From VBDM01 sp964430565 (GTDB lineage: Bacteria; Pseudomonadota; Gammaproteobacteria; Burkholderiales; SG8-39): a stretch of DNA of 64,000 nt. The notes below the pieces were generated by a model. That model was not told the DNA's origin. It did no database searches and was given only the letters and a program-made list of their open reading frames with translations. Where the stretch lies: positions 1-64,000 of the forward strand of contig CAYSFD010000051.1 in assembly GCA_964430565.1 (NCBI GenBank), given 5' to 3'. The translations under genes and the position numbers were made by a program. Below, one piece after another: positions 19,294-27,261 of this stretch (position 1 is its first letter; each line of letters opens with the position of its first letter).

Positions 19294-20454
19294 ATGATTC
19301 GCAATAAATTGTGTGTCGCAGTGATGGCGCTCATCGCAGGCGCCGCCTATGCGCAGGAAACGGTCAAAATTGGACTCATCGTCCCGATGACCGGCCCGCA
19401 GGCCTCGACCGGCAGGCAGATCGACGCCGCCGTGCGCCTCTACATGCAGCAAAACGGCGACAGGGTCGCCGGCAAGAAGATCGAAGTCATCCTCAAGGAT
19501 GACGCCGCCGTCCCCGACAATACCAAGCGCATCGCCCAGGAACTGATCGTCAACGACAAGGTGAGTTTCATCGCCGGCTTCGGGGTCACCCCGGCAGCGC
19601 TCGCCGTGGCGCCGCTCGCCACCCAGGCGAAGGTTCCCCAGATCGTCATGGCCGCAGGCACCTCGATTATCACCGAGCGCTCGCCTTACATCGCGCGCAC
19701 CAGCTTCACGCTCGCGCAGTCTTCGACGATCGTCGCCGACTGGGCGGTGAAGAACGGGATCAAGAAGGTCGTGACCATGGTGTCCGACTATGCGCCGGGC
19801 GCCGACGCGCAGAATTCCTTCAAGGAGCAGTTCGCCAAAGGCGGCGGCCAGGTCGTCGAGGAGATCAAGTTTCCCCTGGCGAATCCGGATTTCGCCCCCT
19901 TCCTGCAGCGCGCACGCGACGCCAAGCCGGATGCGGTCTTCATCTTTCTTCCCTCGGGCCAGGGCGCGACCTTCGTCAAGCAGTTCATCGAGCGCGGCCT
20001 GGACAAGGCCGGCATCAGGATCATCGGCCCGGGCGACGTGACCGACGACGATCTGGTCAACGGCATGGGCGACGTGGTCATCGGCACCGTGACGGTGCAT
20101 CACTATTCGGCTGCGCACCCGTCGGCGATGAACAAGGCCTTCGTCGCGGCTTTCGAGAAGGCGAACAAATTCCGCCCGAACTTCATGGCCGTGGGCGGCT
20201 ATGACGGCATGCACCTTATCTACGAAGCGCTGAAGAAGACCGGCGGCAAGACCGACGGCGATGCGCTCATCGCCGCGATGAAGGGCATGAAATGGGAGAG
20301 CCCGCGCGGACCGATGTCGATCGATCCGGAGACGCGCGATGTCATCCACAACGAGTATGTCCGCAGGGTCGAGAAGGTCGGCGGCCAGTTGTACAACGTC
20401 GAATTCGCCACCTTCGAAGCCGTCAAGGACCCGGTGAAGGCGGCAAAGAAGTAA
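19294..20454 (+). CDS. Branched-chain amino acid-type ABC substrate-binding protein
   Basis: This is a periplasmic receptor (LivJ/LivK, type I fold) of 386 residues. ATG 19294 is preceded by GGAGGAGG 6 nt away. Residues 1-20 are a signal peptide ending GAAYA. The mature chain starts QETVKIGLIVPMTGPQASTG, the typical ligand-site opening; GGYDGMHLIYEALKKTGGKT near the C-terminus is also typical. It heads a five-gene operon with two permeases and two ATPases. Substrate may be a branched-chain amino acid, an amide or an aromatic acid; the sequence does not decide. Confidence 0.92.
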   Translation: MIRNKLCVAVMALIAGAAYAQETVKIGLIVPMTGPQASTGRQIDAAVRLYMQQNGDRVAGKKIEVILKDDAAVPDNTKRIAQELIVNDKVSFIAGFGVTPAALAVAPLATQAKVPQIVMAAGTSIITERSPYIARTSFTLAQSSTIVADWAVKNGIKKVVTMVSDYAPGADAQNSFKEQFAKGGGQVVEEIKFPLANPDFAPFLQRARDAKPDAVFIFLPSGQGATFVKQFIERGLDKAGIRIIGPGDVTDDDLVNGMGDVVIGTVTVHHYSAAHPSAMNKAFVAAFEKANKFRPNFMAVGGYDGMHLIYEALKKTGGKTDGDALIAAMKGMKWESPRGPMSIDPETRDVIHNEYVRRVEKVGGQLYNVEFATFEAVKDPVKAAKK

Positions 20455-20466
20455 GCACGACGGGTT

Positions 20467-20498
20467 CGGCGCGCGGCCCGGACCGGTGGCGCGCGCCG
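20467..20498 (+). other. GC-rich hairpin between receptor and permease genes
   Basis: CGGCGCGCG (20467-20475) and CGCGCGCCG (20490-20498) form a perfect 9-bp stem with a 14-nt loop, followed by CTTTCTGTTCTCT. Placed just after the receptor stop, it fits a processing/stability hairpin or weak attenuator that raises receptor over permease levels. Confidence 0.55.
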
Positions 20499-20550
20499 CT
20501 TTCTGTTCTCTCCCGAGCCGGCGGCGAGCGCTCTTGGGCACCTAGCACCC

Positions 20551-21411
20551 ATGCTGACCATTCTCGTCGACGGCATCGCCTACGGGATGCTTCTGTTCGT
20601 GCTGGCGAGCGGGCTGTCGGTCACCCTCGGGTTGATGAATCTCATCAACCTCGCTCACGGCGTCTTCGCAATGGCCGGCGGCTACGTGGCGGTGGTCCTT
20701 GTCAATCGTCTAGGGGTGCCGTTCGCCGCCGCGCTGCCGCTTGCCTTTCTGATTCCCGCCGCGGCCGGGGTCGTCATGGAGCGTACGCTCTACCGCCACA
20801 TCTACGCCAAGAGCCACCTCGATCAGGTGTTGTTTACCATCGGCCTGGTGTTCATGTCGGTGGCCGCGGTGGACTACGTAATCGGTTCGCAGCAGGTGTT
20901 CATCCAGCTGCCTCGCGCGCTTGAAGGGCAGTTCAGCGTGTTCGGCGTCGGCATCGGAAAATACCGCCTGCTCATCATCGTGGTCTGCGGGCTGATTGCG
21001 ATTGCCCTGCAGACTGTTCTCACGCGCACGCGCTTTGGCAGCCGGCTGCGCGCCGCCGTGGACGACCCGCGCACAGCGCGCGGCCTCGGCATCAACGTCA
21101 ACGCCGTGTTTGCCGTTACCTTCGCCGTCGGCTCGGGGCTCGCCGGCCTCGGCGGCGCCCTTGGCGCCGAGATCCTGGGGCTCGATCCGCAATTCCCGCT
21201 GAAGTTCATGATCTACTTCCTGATCGTGGTGGCAGTGGGCGGCACTTCCAGCATCACGGGTCCGTTTCTCGCATCCCTGCTTCTGGGCATCGGTGATGTC
21301 GCCGGAAAGTACTACGTGCCGAAGCTCGGCGCATTCGTGATCTACACCATCATGATTGCGGTGCTGATCTGGCGGCCGCAGGGACTGTTCTCGCGAGTAG
21401 CGGGCCGGTGA
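20551..21411 (+). CDS. livH: Branched-chain amino acid ABC permease LivH
   Basis: This is an inner-membrane permease of the LivH type, 286 residues with about eight hydrophobic helices. The N-terminus ILVDGIAYGMLLFVLASGLS and the segment LGLMNLINLAHGVFAMAGGY are hallmark sequences of LivH. RTRFGSRLRAAVDDPRTARG is the conserved cytoplasmic loop that contacts the ATPase. The stop overlaps the livM GTG start by 4 nt. Confidence 0.95.
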   Translation: MLTILVDGIAYGMLLFVLASGLSVTLGLMNLINLAHGVFAMAGGYVAVVLVNRLGVPFAAALPLAFLIPAAAGVVMERTLYRHIYAKSHLDQVLFTIGLVFMSVAAVDYVIGSQQVFIQLPRALEGQFSVFGVGIGKYRLLIIVVCGLIAIALQTVLTRTRFGSRLRAAVDDPRTARGLGINVNAVFAVTFAVGSGLAGLGGALGAEILGLDPQFPLKFMIYFLIVVAVGGTSSITGPFLASLLLGIGDVAGKYYVPKLGAFVIYTIMIAVLIWRPQGLFSRVAGR

Positions 21412-22415
21412 GCGCACCCGCCTACCCGAGCCTGATTGCGTCGGTGGCGCAATATCTGAGCCGTCGCGCCCGCTGGCGCGGCGCGGAGTACGCCTTCTGG
21501 GCAATTGCCGCGGCGACCCTGGTCCTCCTGCCGGGAAAGCACCTGATACTCACCGAGATCGCGATTCTCGGGCTGTTCGCGCTTTCCCTCGATCTCATTC
21601 TCGGCTACGCCGGGATCATTTCTCTCGGGCAAGCGGCGTTTTTCGGCCTGGGCGCCTACGCCGCGGGCCTGTTCGCCAAGCACGGACTCATCAACGAACC
21701 GGTGCTCGCCCTGCTCGCTTCCGGTCTGCTGGCGGCGGCGCTCGGATTCGCCACGAGCTTTCTGGTGCTGCGCGGCTCCGATCTCACGCGCCTCATGGTC
21801 ACGCTGGGCGTATCGCTGATACTGCGGGAGCTCGCCAACCGCTTTGACGGCCTGACCGGCGGAGCCGACGGCCTGCAAGGCGTCACCGTGGCGCCGCTCT
21901 TCGGCCGGTATGCTTTTGACATCGGAGGACACGTCGGCTACCTGTACAGCATGGCGGTCCTGTTCCTGCTGTTTCTGGTGGCGCGACGCATCATATATTC
22001 GCCCTTCGGTCTGTCGCTGGGCGCTCTCAAAGGCAACCCGCTGCGCGCCTCTGCAATCGGAATATCCGTGAACGCAAGACTGGTCGCCATCTATTCGATC
22101 GCGGCCGGCTACGCGGGAATCGCCGGAGCGTTGCTCACCCAGACCACGCAATTCTGCTCGCTCGACGTGCTCTCCTTCGATCGCTCGGCCGACCTTCTCA
22201 TCGTCCTGATCCTGGGCGGTATCGGGTACCTGTACGGCGGCCTGGTCGGCGCCATCCTGTTCAAGCTGATGCAGGACTGGCTGGCCGCGATCACGCCGCA
22301 ATACTGGCAGTTCTGGATCGGACTCATGCTGGTTGTGGTGGTCCTGGTCGGTCGCGAGCGTATGGGAGGCTGGTTCGCCGCGGTCCGCGCTCGCGGATGG
22401 AAACCGCGAGCATGA
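21408..22415 (+). CDS. livM: Branched-chain amino acid ABC permease LivM
   Basis: This is the second permease of the operon, 335 residues, starting at GTG 21408 within the livH stop (GTGA). It is strongly hydrophobic and shows the LivM pattern LILGYAGIISLGQAAFFGLG, the loop SPFGLSLGALKGNPLRASAIG that couples to the ATPases, and GGIGYLYGGLVGA. Its stop overlaps the livG start at 22412. Confidence 0.95.
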   Translation: MSAPAYPSLIASVAQYLSRRARWRGAEYAFWAIAAATLVLLPGKHLILTEIAILGLFALSLDLILGYAGIISLGQAAFFGLGAYAAGLFAKHGLINEPVLALLASGLLAAALGFATSFLVLRGSDLTRLMVTLGVSLILRELANRFDGLTGGADGLQGVTVAPLFGRYAFDIGGHVGYLYSMAVLFLLFLVARRIIYSPFGLSLGALKGNPLRASAIGISVNARLVAIYSIAAGYAGIAGALLTQTTQFCSLDVLSFDRSADLLIVLILGGIGYLYGGLVGAILFKLMQDWLAAITPQYWQFWIGLMLVVVVLVGRERMGGWFAAVRARGWKPRA

Positions 22416-23167
22416 CGCTCGCCCTGGAAACCGCGGGCCTGAGCAGGCATTTCGGCGGCATCTACGCGGCCAACGAGGTATTCCTGCGCGTCGAAAGGGG
22501 CGCTCGCCACGCTCTCATCGGTCCGAACGGCGCCGGCAAGACCACCCTGATCAATCTGCTTACCGGGGTGCTGCGGCCGAGCGCCGGCCGCATCATGCTT
22601 CAGGGACAGGACATTACCGACCTCGCGCCGCACCGGCGCGTGCTGCTGGGCCTGGCGCGCACCTTCCAGATCAACCAGCTCTTCGGCGATTTCACGCCAA
22701 TCGAAACCATCGGCCTCGCGGTGTCGGAACGCATGGGGTCCGGACACGATTGGTGGAGGGTTGCCGGCAGCAAACCCAGCGTAGACGCACAGATCGTCGA
22801 GATTCTGGAGCGCTTTCACCTCGCCGACGTGATGCTGGACCGCACCGCCACGCTTCCCTACGGCAAGCAGCGCTTGCTGGAGATCGCGCTTGCGATCGCC
22901 TGCAGGCCGCAGGTATTGCTGCTCGATGAGCCCGCCGCCGGCGTCCCGGAAGAAGAACGCCACGAAATCCTCGCCTCGGTGGCGTCGCTGCCCAAGGATG
23001 TCACGGTACTGTTCATCGAGCATGACATGGACCTGGTTTTCAGTTTCGCCGATCGCATTTCGGTGCTGGTCAACGGCGCGCTGCTCACTGAAGGCTCCCC
23101 CGAGGAAGTGTCCCGCGACGCGCGCGTGAGGGCGGTGTATCTCGGGGAGGAAACCGCCGATGAGTGA
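22412..23167 (+). CDS. livG: Branched-chain amino acid ABC ATPase LivG
   Basis: This is an ABC ATPase of the LivG type, 251 residues from ATG 22412, whose codon overlaps the livM stop (ATGA); ATG 22397 would add five residues. Walker A is GPNGAGKTT, the signature helix is the degenerate LPYGKQRLLEIA usual in LivG, and Walker B is VLLLDEPAAG. The family segment RTFQINQLFGDFTPIET is present. The stop overlaps the livF start by 8 nt. Confidence 0.94.
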   Translation: MTLALETAGLSRHFGGIYAANEVFLRVERGARHALIGPNGAGKTTLINLLTGVLRPSAGRIMLQGQDITDLAPHRRVLLGLARTFQINQLFGDFTPIETIGLAVSERMGSGHDWWRVAGSKPSVDAQIVEILERFHLADVMLDRTATLPYGKQRLLEIALAIACRPQVLLLDEPAAGVPEEERHEILASVASLPKDVTVLFIEHDMDLVFSFADRISVLVNGALLTEGSPEEVSRDARVRAVYLGEETADE

Positions 23168-23879
23168 GTTTCTCGCCATCGAGGGACTGACCGCGGGGTA
23201 CGGCGAAGCGAAGGTGCTGAACGACGTTTCGTTCGCCATCGAGGAAGGTCATTCGCTTGCCCTGCTCGGCCGCAACGGCATGGGCAAGACCACGCTGCTC
23301 AATTCGATCGTCGGCGTGACGCGCCGCTTCGGCGGCTCGATCCGCCTGCAGGGCCGCGACATCACCGCGCTGCGACCGGACCAGCGCGCGCACGCGGGCA
23401 TCGGCTGGGTGCCGCAGGAACGCAACATTTTCCGTTCGCTGACCGTCGAGGAGAATCTCACCGCTGTGGCCCGCCCGGGTCCCTGGACCCCGGAAAAGGT
23501 CTTCGCCATGTTCCCGCGGCTCGCGGAGCGCCGCCGCATCCTCGGCACCCGGCTCTCGGGCGGAGAGCAGCAGATGCTCGCGGTCGGGCGCGCGCTTGCG
23601 CTCAATCCGCGCATCCTGCTGCTCGACGAACCGCTGGAGGGCCTCGCGCCGATCATCGTCCAGGAACTCCTGGCGGTGATTCGCCGCATCACGCGGGAGG
23701 AAGGACTGGCGACGATCATCGTCGAGCAGAACGCGCGCAAGATCCTGGCGATGACCGACCGTGCCGCGATTCTCGAGCGCGGGTGCGTCGTCCACCAGGA
23801 TGACAGCAAGGCGCTCAGGGCTGACGCGGCGCTGCTTGAAACCTTCCTGGGTGTGACCGCGAGAGCTGCGTCGCTCTGA
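23160..23879 (+). CDS. livF: Branched-chain amino acid ABC ATPase LivF
   Basis: This is the second ATPase, 239 residues. Walker A is GRNGMGKTT, typical of LivF (M in place of A), the signature is LSGGEQQM, and Walker B is ILLLDEPLEGLAP, with VEQNARKIL at the H-loop neighbour. GWVPQERNIFRSLTVEENL is also characteristic. It ends the operon; the next gene is convergent 23 nt away. Confidence 0.95.
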   Translation: MSEFLAIEGLTAGYGEAKVLNDVSFAIEEGHSLALLGRNGMGKTTLLNSIVGVTRRFGGSIRLQGRDITALRPDQRAHAGIGWVPQERNIFRSLTVEENLTAVARPGPWTPEKVFAMFPRLAERRRILGTRLSGGEQQMLAVGRALALNPRILLLDEPLEGLAPIIVQELLAVIRRITREEGLATIIVEQNARKILAMTDRAAILERGCVVHQDDSKALRADAALLETFLGVTARAASL

Positions 23880-23902
23880 GGCCGGGACGCTCGGAATCGA
23901 CT

Positions 23903-24628
23903 TCAACCCGCACGTACACGCGCTGCATTCAGTCCGAAACCGTCACCCGGGCGCTCGCAAACCCCGACACGTTTTCCTGATCGACCCAGCGGCATTCGAT
24001 GTGCCACGGTTGCGGGCGGCGCCGGATGGGCACGGTCCGGGCCTCGTTTTTCCCAGACCTGCCAGCGTTCCTTCCCGGCAAATATCGGGATCGAGTCAGC
24101 GACCGCGGCATCGGCGAGCCGATCGAAGCGCTCGCCGAGCAGCGCCTCGAGCTCCCCTGTCTTCAATCCGAATGGCGGTCCGCGCTCGCCCGCGTCGAAA
24201 AAGAAAAAACCCGCGAGCCTGCCTCCGGGCCGCAGCAGCTCCGCGACGCGCGGCGCGTAGCGGGGCCATAGCCGCCGCGGCAGCGCGCACAGGAAGGCGC
24301 GCTCGTAGACCAGATCGAACGGCGCTCCCGGGTCAAACTCGAAAAAATCCAAGAGGCGCACGAGATGCGCGAGCGGTCCCAGGGTTTGTCGCGCGCGCTC
24401 CACCGCGGCGGGCGCGAAGTCGATCGCGAGCGTCTCGAACCCCGCCTCGGCGAAGGCGCGCACCTCGTAGCTCGAACCGCAGCCCGGAATCAGCACGCGC
24501 TGCCCTCGCGGCTCGGTCTTCAGGAATTGCTCGAGCGCCGCGGGGACGTGGCCCGCGTCCCAGGGCGTCACGCCTTCGCGAAAGCGCTTCTCCCAGAATT
24601 CCGGTTGCGCCGCATCTTCCCGAGGCAT
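23903..24628 (-). CDS. TPMT-family SAM-dependent methyltransferase with anomalous C-terminus
   Basis: This is a class I methyltransferase of the thiopurine methyltransferase family; known members methylate thiols, selenium or tellurium compounds. The 241-residue reading has EFWEKRFREGVTPWDAG near the N-terminus, the SAM loop VLIPGCGSSYEVRAFAEAG, and DLVYERAFLCALP. Related proteins normally end near IFAGKERWQVWEKR, about residue 196. The last 45 codons in this frame have a poorer GC3 pattern than the neighbouring frame over the same DNA. That alternative frame (stop at 23929-23931) ends ASARVTVSD and branches at an A5 run, so a frameshift is possible. The methyltransferase core itself is secure. 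Confidence 0.82.
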   Translation of the reverse strand: MPREDAAQPEFWEKRFREGVTPWDAGHVPAALEQFLKTEPRGQRVLIPGCGSSYEVRAFAEAGFETLAIDFAPAAVERARQTLGPLAHLVRLLDFFEFDPGAPFDLVYERAFLCALPRRLWPRYAPRVAELLRPGGRLAGFFFFDAGERGPPFGLKTGELEALLGERFDRLADAAVADSIPIFAGKERWQVWEKRGPDRAHPAPPATVAHRMPLGRSGKRVGVCERPGDGFGLNAARVRAG

Positions 24629-24632
24629 CGGA

Positions 24633-25829
24633 TCAACCCTTGACGCACACGACCTGTTTCAGCGTGTGAACGACCTCGACCAGATCCGTCTGGTCGGCCA
24701 TCACCTTGTCGATGTCCTTGTAAGCTCCCGGAATCTCGTCGAGCACGCCCTTGTCCTTGCGGCATTCGACTCCTTCAGTCTGCGCCTCCAGATCGGCGCG
24801 CGTGAAGCGGCGCTTCGCCTCGGTCCGGCTCATGCGCCGGCCGGCCCCGTGGGCGCAGGAGTGGAAGGACTCGGGGTTGCCCTTGCCGCGCACGATGTAG
24901 GAGCGCGCGCCCATGCTCCCCGGGATGATGCCGAGCTCTCCTTCACGCGCGCTGATCGCGCCCTTGCGCGTGACGTAGACGCGCTCGCCGAAATGCTTTT
25001 CCTGCTCCACGTAGTTGTGGTGGCAGTTGATCGCCTCGCCGGTGACTTCGAACGCGGGAAATTGCCGGCGCAGCGCTTCCAGGATCAGGTCCATCATTTC
25101 GCTCCGGTTCGCGAACGCGTAGTCCTGCGCCCAGCCGACCGCTTCGACGTAGTCGTCGAACGGCTTCGAGCCCTCGCTCAACCAGGCAAGATCGCGGTCC
25201 GGAAGGTGGACGTCTGCCTTCAGCATCGCCTCGCGCGCCAGAGCGATGAAGTAGCGGCCGATGCAGTTGCCGATGCCGCGGCTTCCGGAGTGCAGCATCA
25301 CCCAGAGGTGCTGCGCTTCGTCGAGGCACAGCTCGATGAAGTGATTGCCGCCGCCGAGCGAGCCCATCTGCCGTACCCATTTCTTTTCGTGGTCGCGCTG
25401 CATTTTGGCGATCTTCGGATGCTTGCGGATGATGCCTGCGAGCCGCCTTGCGAGCGGCGTGCAGGCCTCGCGGCGCGCGCGGGCATCGCCATGCTCGTCG
25501 AAGCCCACCGGAACAGAGCGCTCGATTTCCACGCGCACCCGCGCGAGGCTGTCGGGAAGCTCGCCCGCTTTGAGCGAGAGGCGCACCGCGTTCATTCCGC
25601 AGCCGATATCCACGCCTACGGCGGCCGGAATGATCGCGCCCCGGGTAGGGATCACCGAGCCGACCGTCGCCCCGATCCCCGCGTGCACGTCGGGCATCGC
25701 CGCAACATGGCCGAACACGATGGGGAGCCGCGCGACGTTCTCGAGCTGCTGACGCGCATGGGGCTCGAGGTCGTCGGTGAAAACCTTGACCGGGACGCGG
25801 CCGCCTTCGATGATCTGTCTGATCGGCAT
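24633..25829 (-). CDS. rtcB: RNA-splicing ligase RtcB
   Basis: RtcB is a GTP- and Mn-dependent ligase joining RNA 2',3'-cyclic phosphate ends to 5'-OH ends, used in RNA repair. The 398-residue protein has VGVDIGCGMNAVRL (metal ligands D75, C78), GGNHFIEL (about 160-167), INCHHNYVE, and the guanylylated histidine in AHGAGRRMSRTEAK (H327). All active-site elements look intact. It is 4 nt upstream of the methyltransferase gene and so co-transcribed. No RtcA, archease or RtcR regulator is nearby. A -10-like TAAAAT lies 9 nt before the ATG on the minus strand. Confidence 0.95.
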   Translation of the reverse strand: MPIRQIIEGGRVPVKVFTDDLEPHARQQLENVARLPIVFGHVAAMPDVHAGIGATVGSVIPTRGAIIPAAVGVDIGCGMNAVRLSLKAGELPDSLARVRVEIERSVPVGFDEHGDARARREACTPLARRLAGIIRKHPKIAKMQRDHEKKWVRQMGSLGGGNHFIELCLDEAQHLWVMLHSGSRGIGNCIGRYFIALAREAMLKADVHLPDRDLAWLSEGSKPFDDYVEAVGWAQDYAFANRSEMMDLILEALRRQFPAFEVTGEAINCHHNYVEQEKHFGERVYVTRKGAISAREGELGIIPGSMGARSYIVRGKGNPESFHSCAHGAGRRMSRTEAKRRFTRADLEAQTEGVECRKDKGVLDEIPGAYKDIDKVMADQTDLVEVVHTLKQVVCVKG

Positions 25830-25988
25830 CCTGAATGTATTTTACCGGGCTGCCTTGCATGGCCCCCGGGCGCGGTAACATCCTGTTGCAGACAGGAGTC
25901 TCACGAAATGGGAGAGTTACGTTTCTCTGCTGTAATCGCTCAAAGCGCGGCATACGGGGAGCGCGCTCGGCGCTCTTGAGCCATCCAC

Positions 25989-27248
25989 ATGAAAATCGAG
26001 AACCAGACTTTGTTCACCGAGAAACGCCGCTCGCTGCGGGGGGTCTGGGTGGTAATCCTCGTGTTGCTGCTCGCAGCCGGCGGAGCGGCGGTGTATTTCC
26101 TTCAGCCGAGCGAGGCCGAGCGGCGCCCGGCGAGCCGGCGCGGCTTCGATCCCAACCGACCCACTCCCGTGGTGGTCGCGCCGGTAAAGACCGGTGACAT
26201 CAACATCTATCTGAATGGGCTGGGAACGGTAACCCCACTCAGCACGGTGACGGTGAAGAGCCGTGCTGACGGAGAGCTGATCAGAGTGGCCTTTACCGAA
26301 GGCCGGATCGTCAAGGCAGGAGACCTGCTCGCCGAGATCGACCCGCGGCCCTACCAGGCTCAGCTCGCCCAGGTCGAAGGCCAGATGGCCCGCGACCAGG
26401 CGCTGCTTGCCAACGCCCGCATCGATCTGGAGCGCTACCGCGCCCTCTACGCGCAGGACTCGATCGCCAAGCAGCAGGTCGACACGCAGGAAGCGCTGGT
26501 GCGCCAGTACGAAGGCACGGTCAAATTCGATCAAGGCCAGATCGACAACGCCAAGCTGCAGCTTGGCTATTCGCGCATCACCGCGCCGATCAGCGGGCGC
26601 GCGGGCTTGCGGCTGGTCGATGCGGGCAACATCGTCCGTTCGGGCGATGCCAACGGCCTTGTCGTCATCACGCAGCTTCAGCCGATCACCGCCGTGTTCT
26701 CTATTCCGCAGGACAGCCTGCAGTCCGTGCTCAAGCGGCTGCGCGGGGGCTCGCCGCTCAAGGTCGAGGCCTACGATCGCGAACAAAAGGCGAAGCTCGC
26801 GACGGGCACCTTGCTCACCGTGGACAACCAGATCGATCCGGCCACCGGGACGATCAAGCTCAAGGCGCAGTTTTCGAACGATGACGGCAGCCTCTTCCCC
26901 AACCAGTTCGTCAACCTGCGCCTGCACCTCGACACGCTGCGCGATGCCACCATCGCTCCGGGAGCGGCGGTTCAGCGCGGCGTCCAGGGGACTTTCGTCT
27001 ATGTCGTGCAGGAGGACAAGACCGTGGCGCTTCGCCAGGTCAAGGTCGGCGTGACCGAAGGCGAAAACGTGGCGGTCGACTCGGGAGTTTCGCCGGGCGA
27101 GATCGTGGTGGTTGAAGGCAGCGACCGGTTGCGCGGCGGCGCGAAAGTGGAGATTCCCGATTCCTCCGGCCGCGCCGCGGCGCCCGAGGGCGGCGCCCCG
27201 AAAGACGGTGCCCGCAAGGGTGGGCAGCGCCGGAAGAGCGAACAGTAA
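25989..27248 (+). CDS. RND efflux membrane fusion protein, MdtA-like
   Basis: This periplasmic adaptor of an RND pump is 419 residues with an N-terminal membrane anchor (about residues 18-37). The lipoyl/barrel halves are visible: GLGTVTPLSTVTVKSRADGE and LGYSRITAPISGRAGLRLVD, separated by a coiled-coil hairpin rich in Q and A (about 125-195). The C-terminus is low-complexity, G/K/R-rich (GGAPKDGARKGGQRRK). It resembles MdtA, and two different permease genes follow, as in MdtABC. The gap to the first permease gene is 13 nt. Confidence 0.92.
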   Translation: MKIENQTLFTEKRRSLRGVWVVILVLLLAAGGAAVYFLQPSEAERRPASRRGFDPNRPTPVVVAPVKTGDINIYLNGLGTVTPLSTVTVKSRADGELIRVAFTEGRIVKAGDLLAEIDPRPYQAQLAQVEGQMARDQALLANARIDLERYRALYAQDSIAKQQVDTQEALVRQYEGTVKFDQGQIDNAKLQLGYSRITAPISGRAGLRLVDAGNIVRSGDANGLVVITQLQPITAVFSIPQDSLQSVLKRLRGGSPLKVEAYDREQKAKLATGTLLTVDNQIDPATGTIKLKAQFSNDDGSLFPNQFVNLRLHLDTLRDATIAPGAAVQRGVQGTFVYVVQEDKTVALRQVKVGVTEGENVAVDSGVSPGEIVVVEGSDRLRGGAKVEIPDSSGRAAAPEGGAPKDGARKGGQRRKSEQ

Positions 27249-27261
27249 GCGCTTCGCTTCG

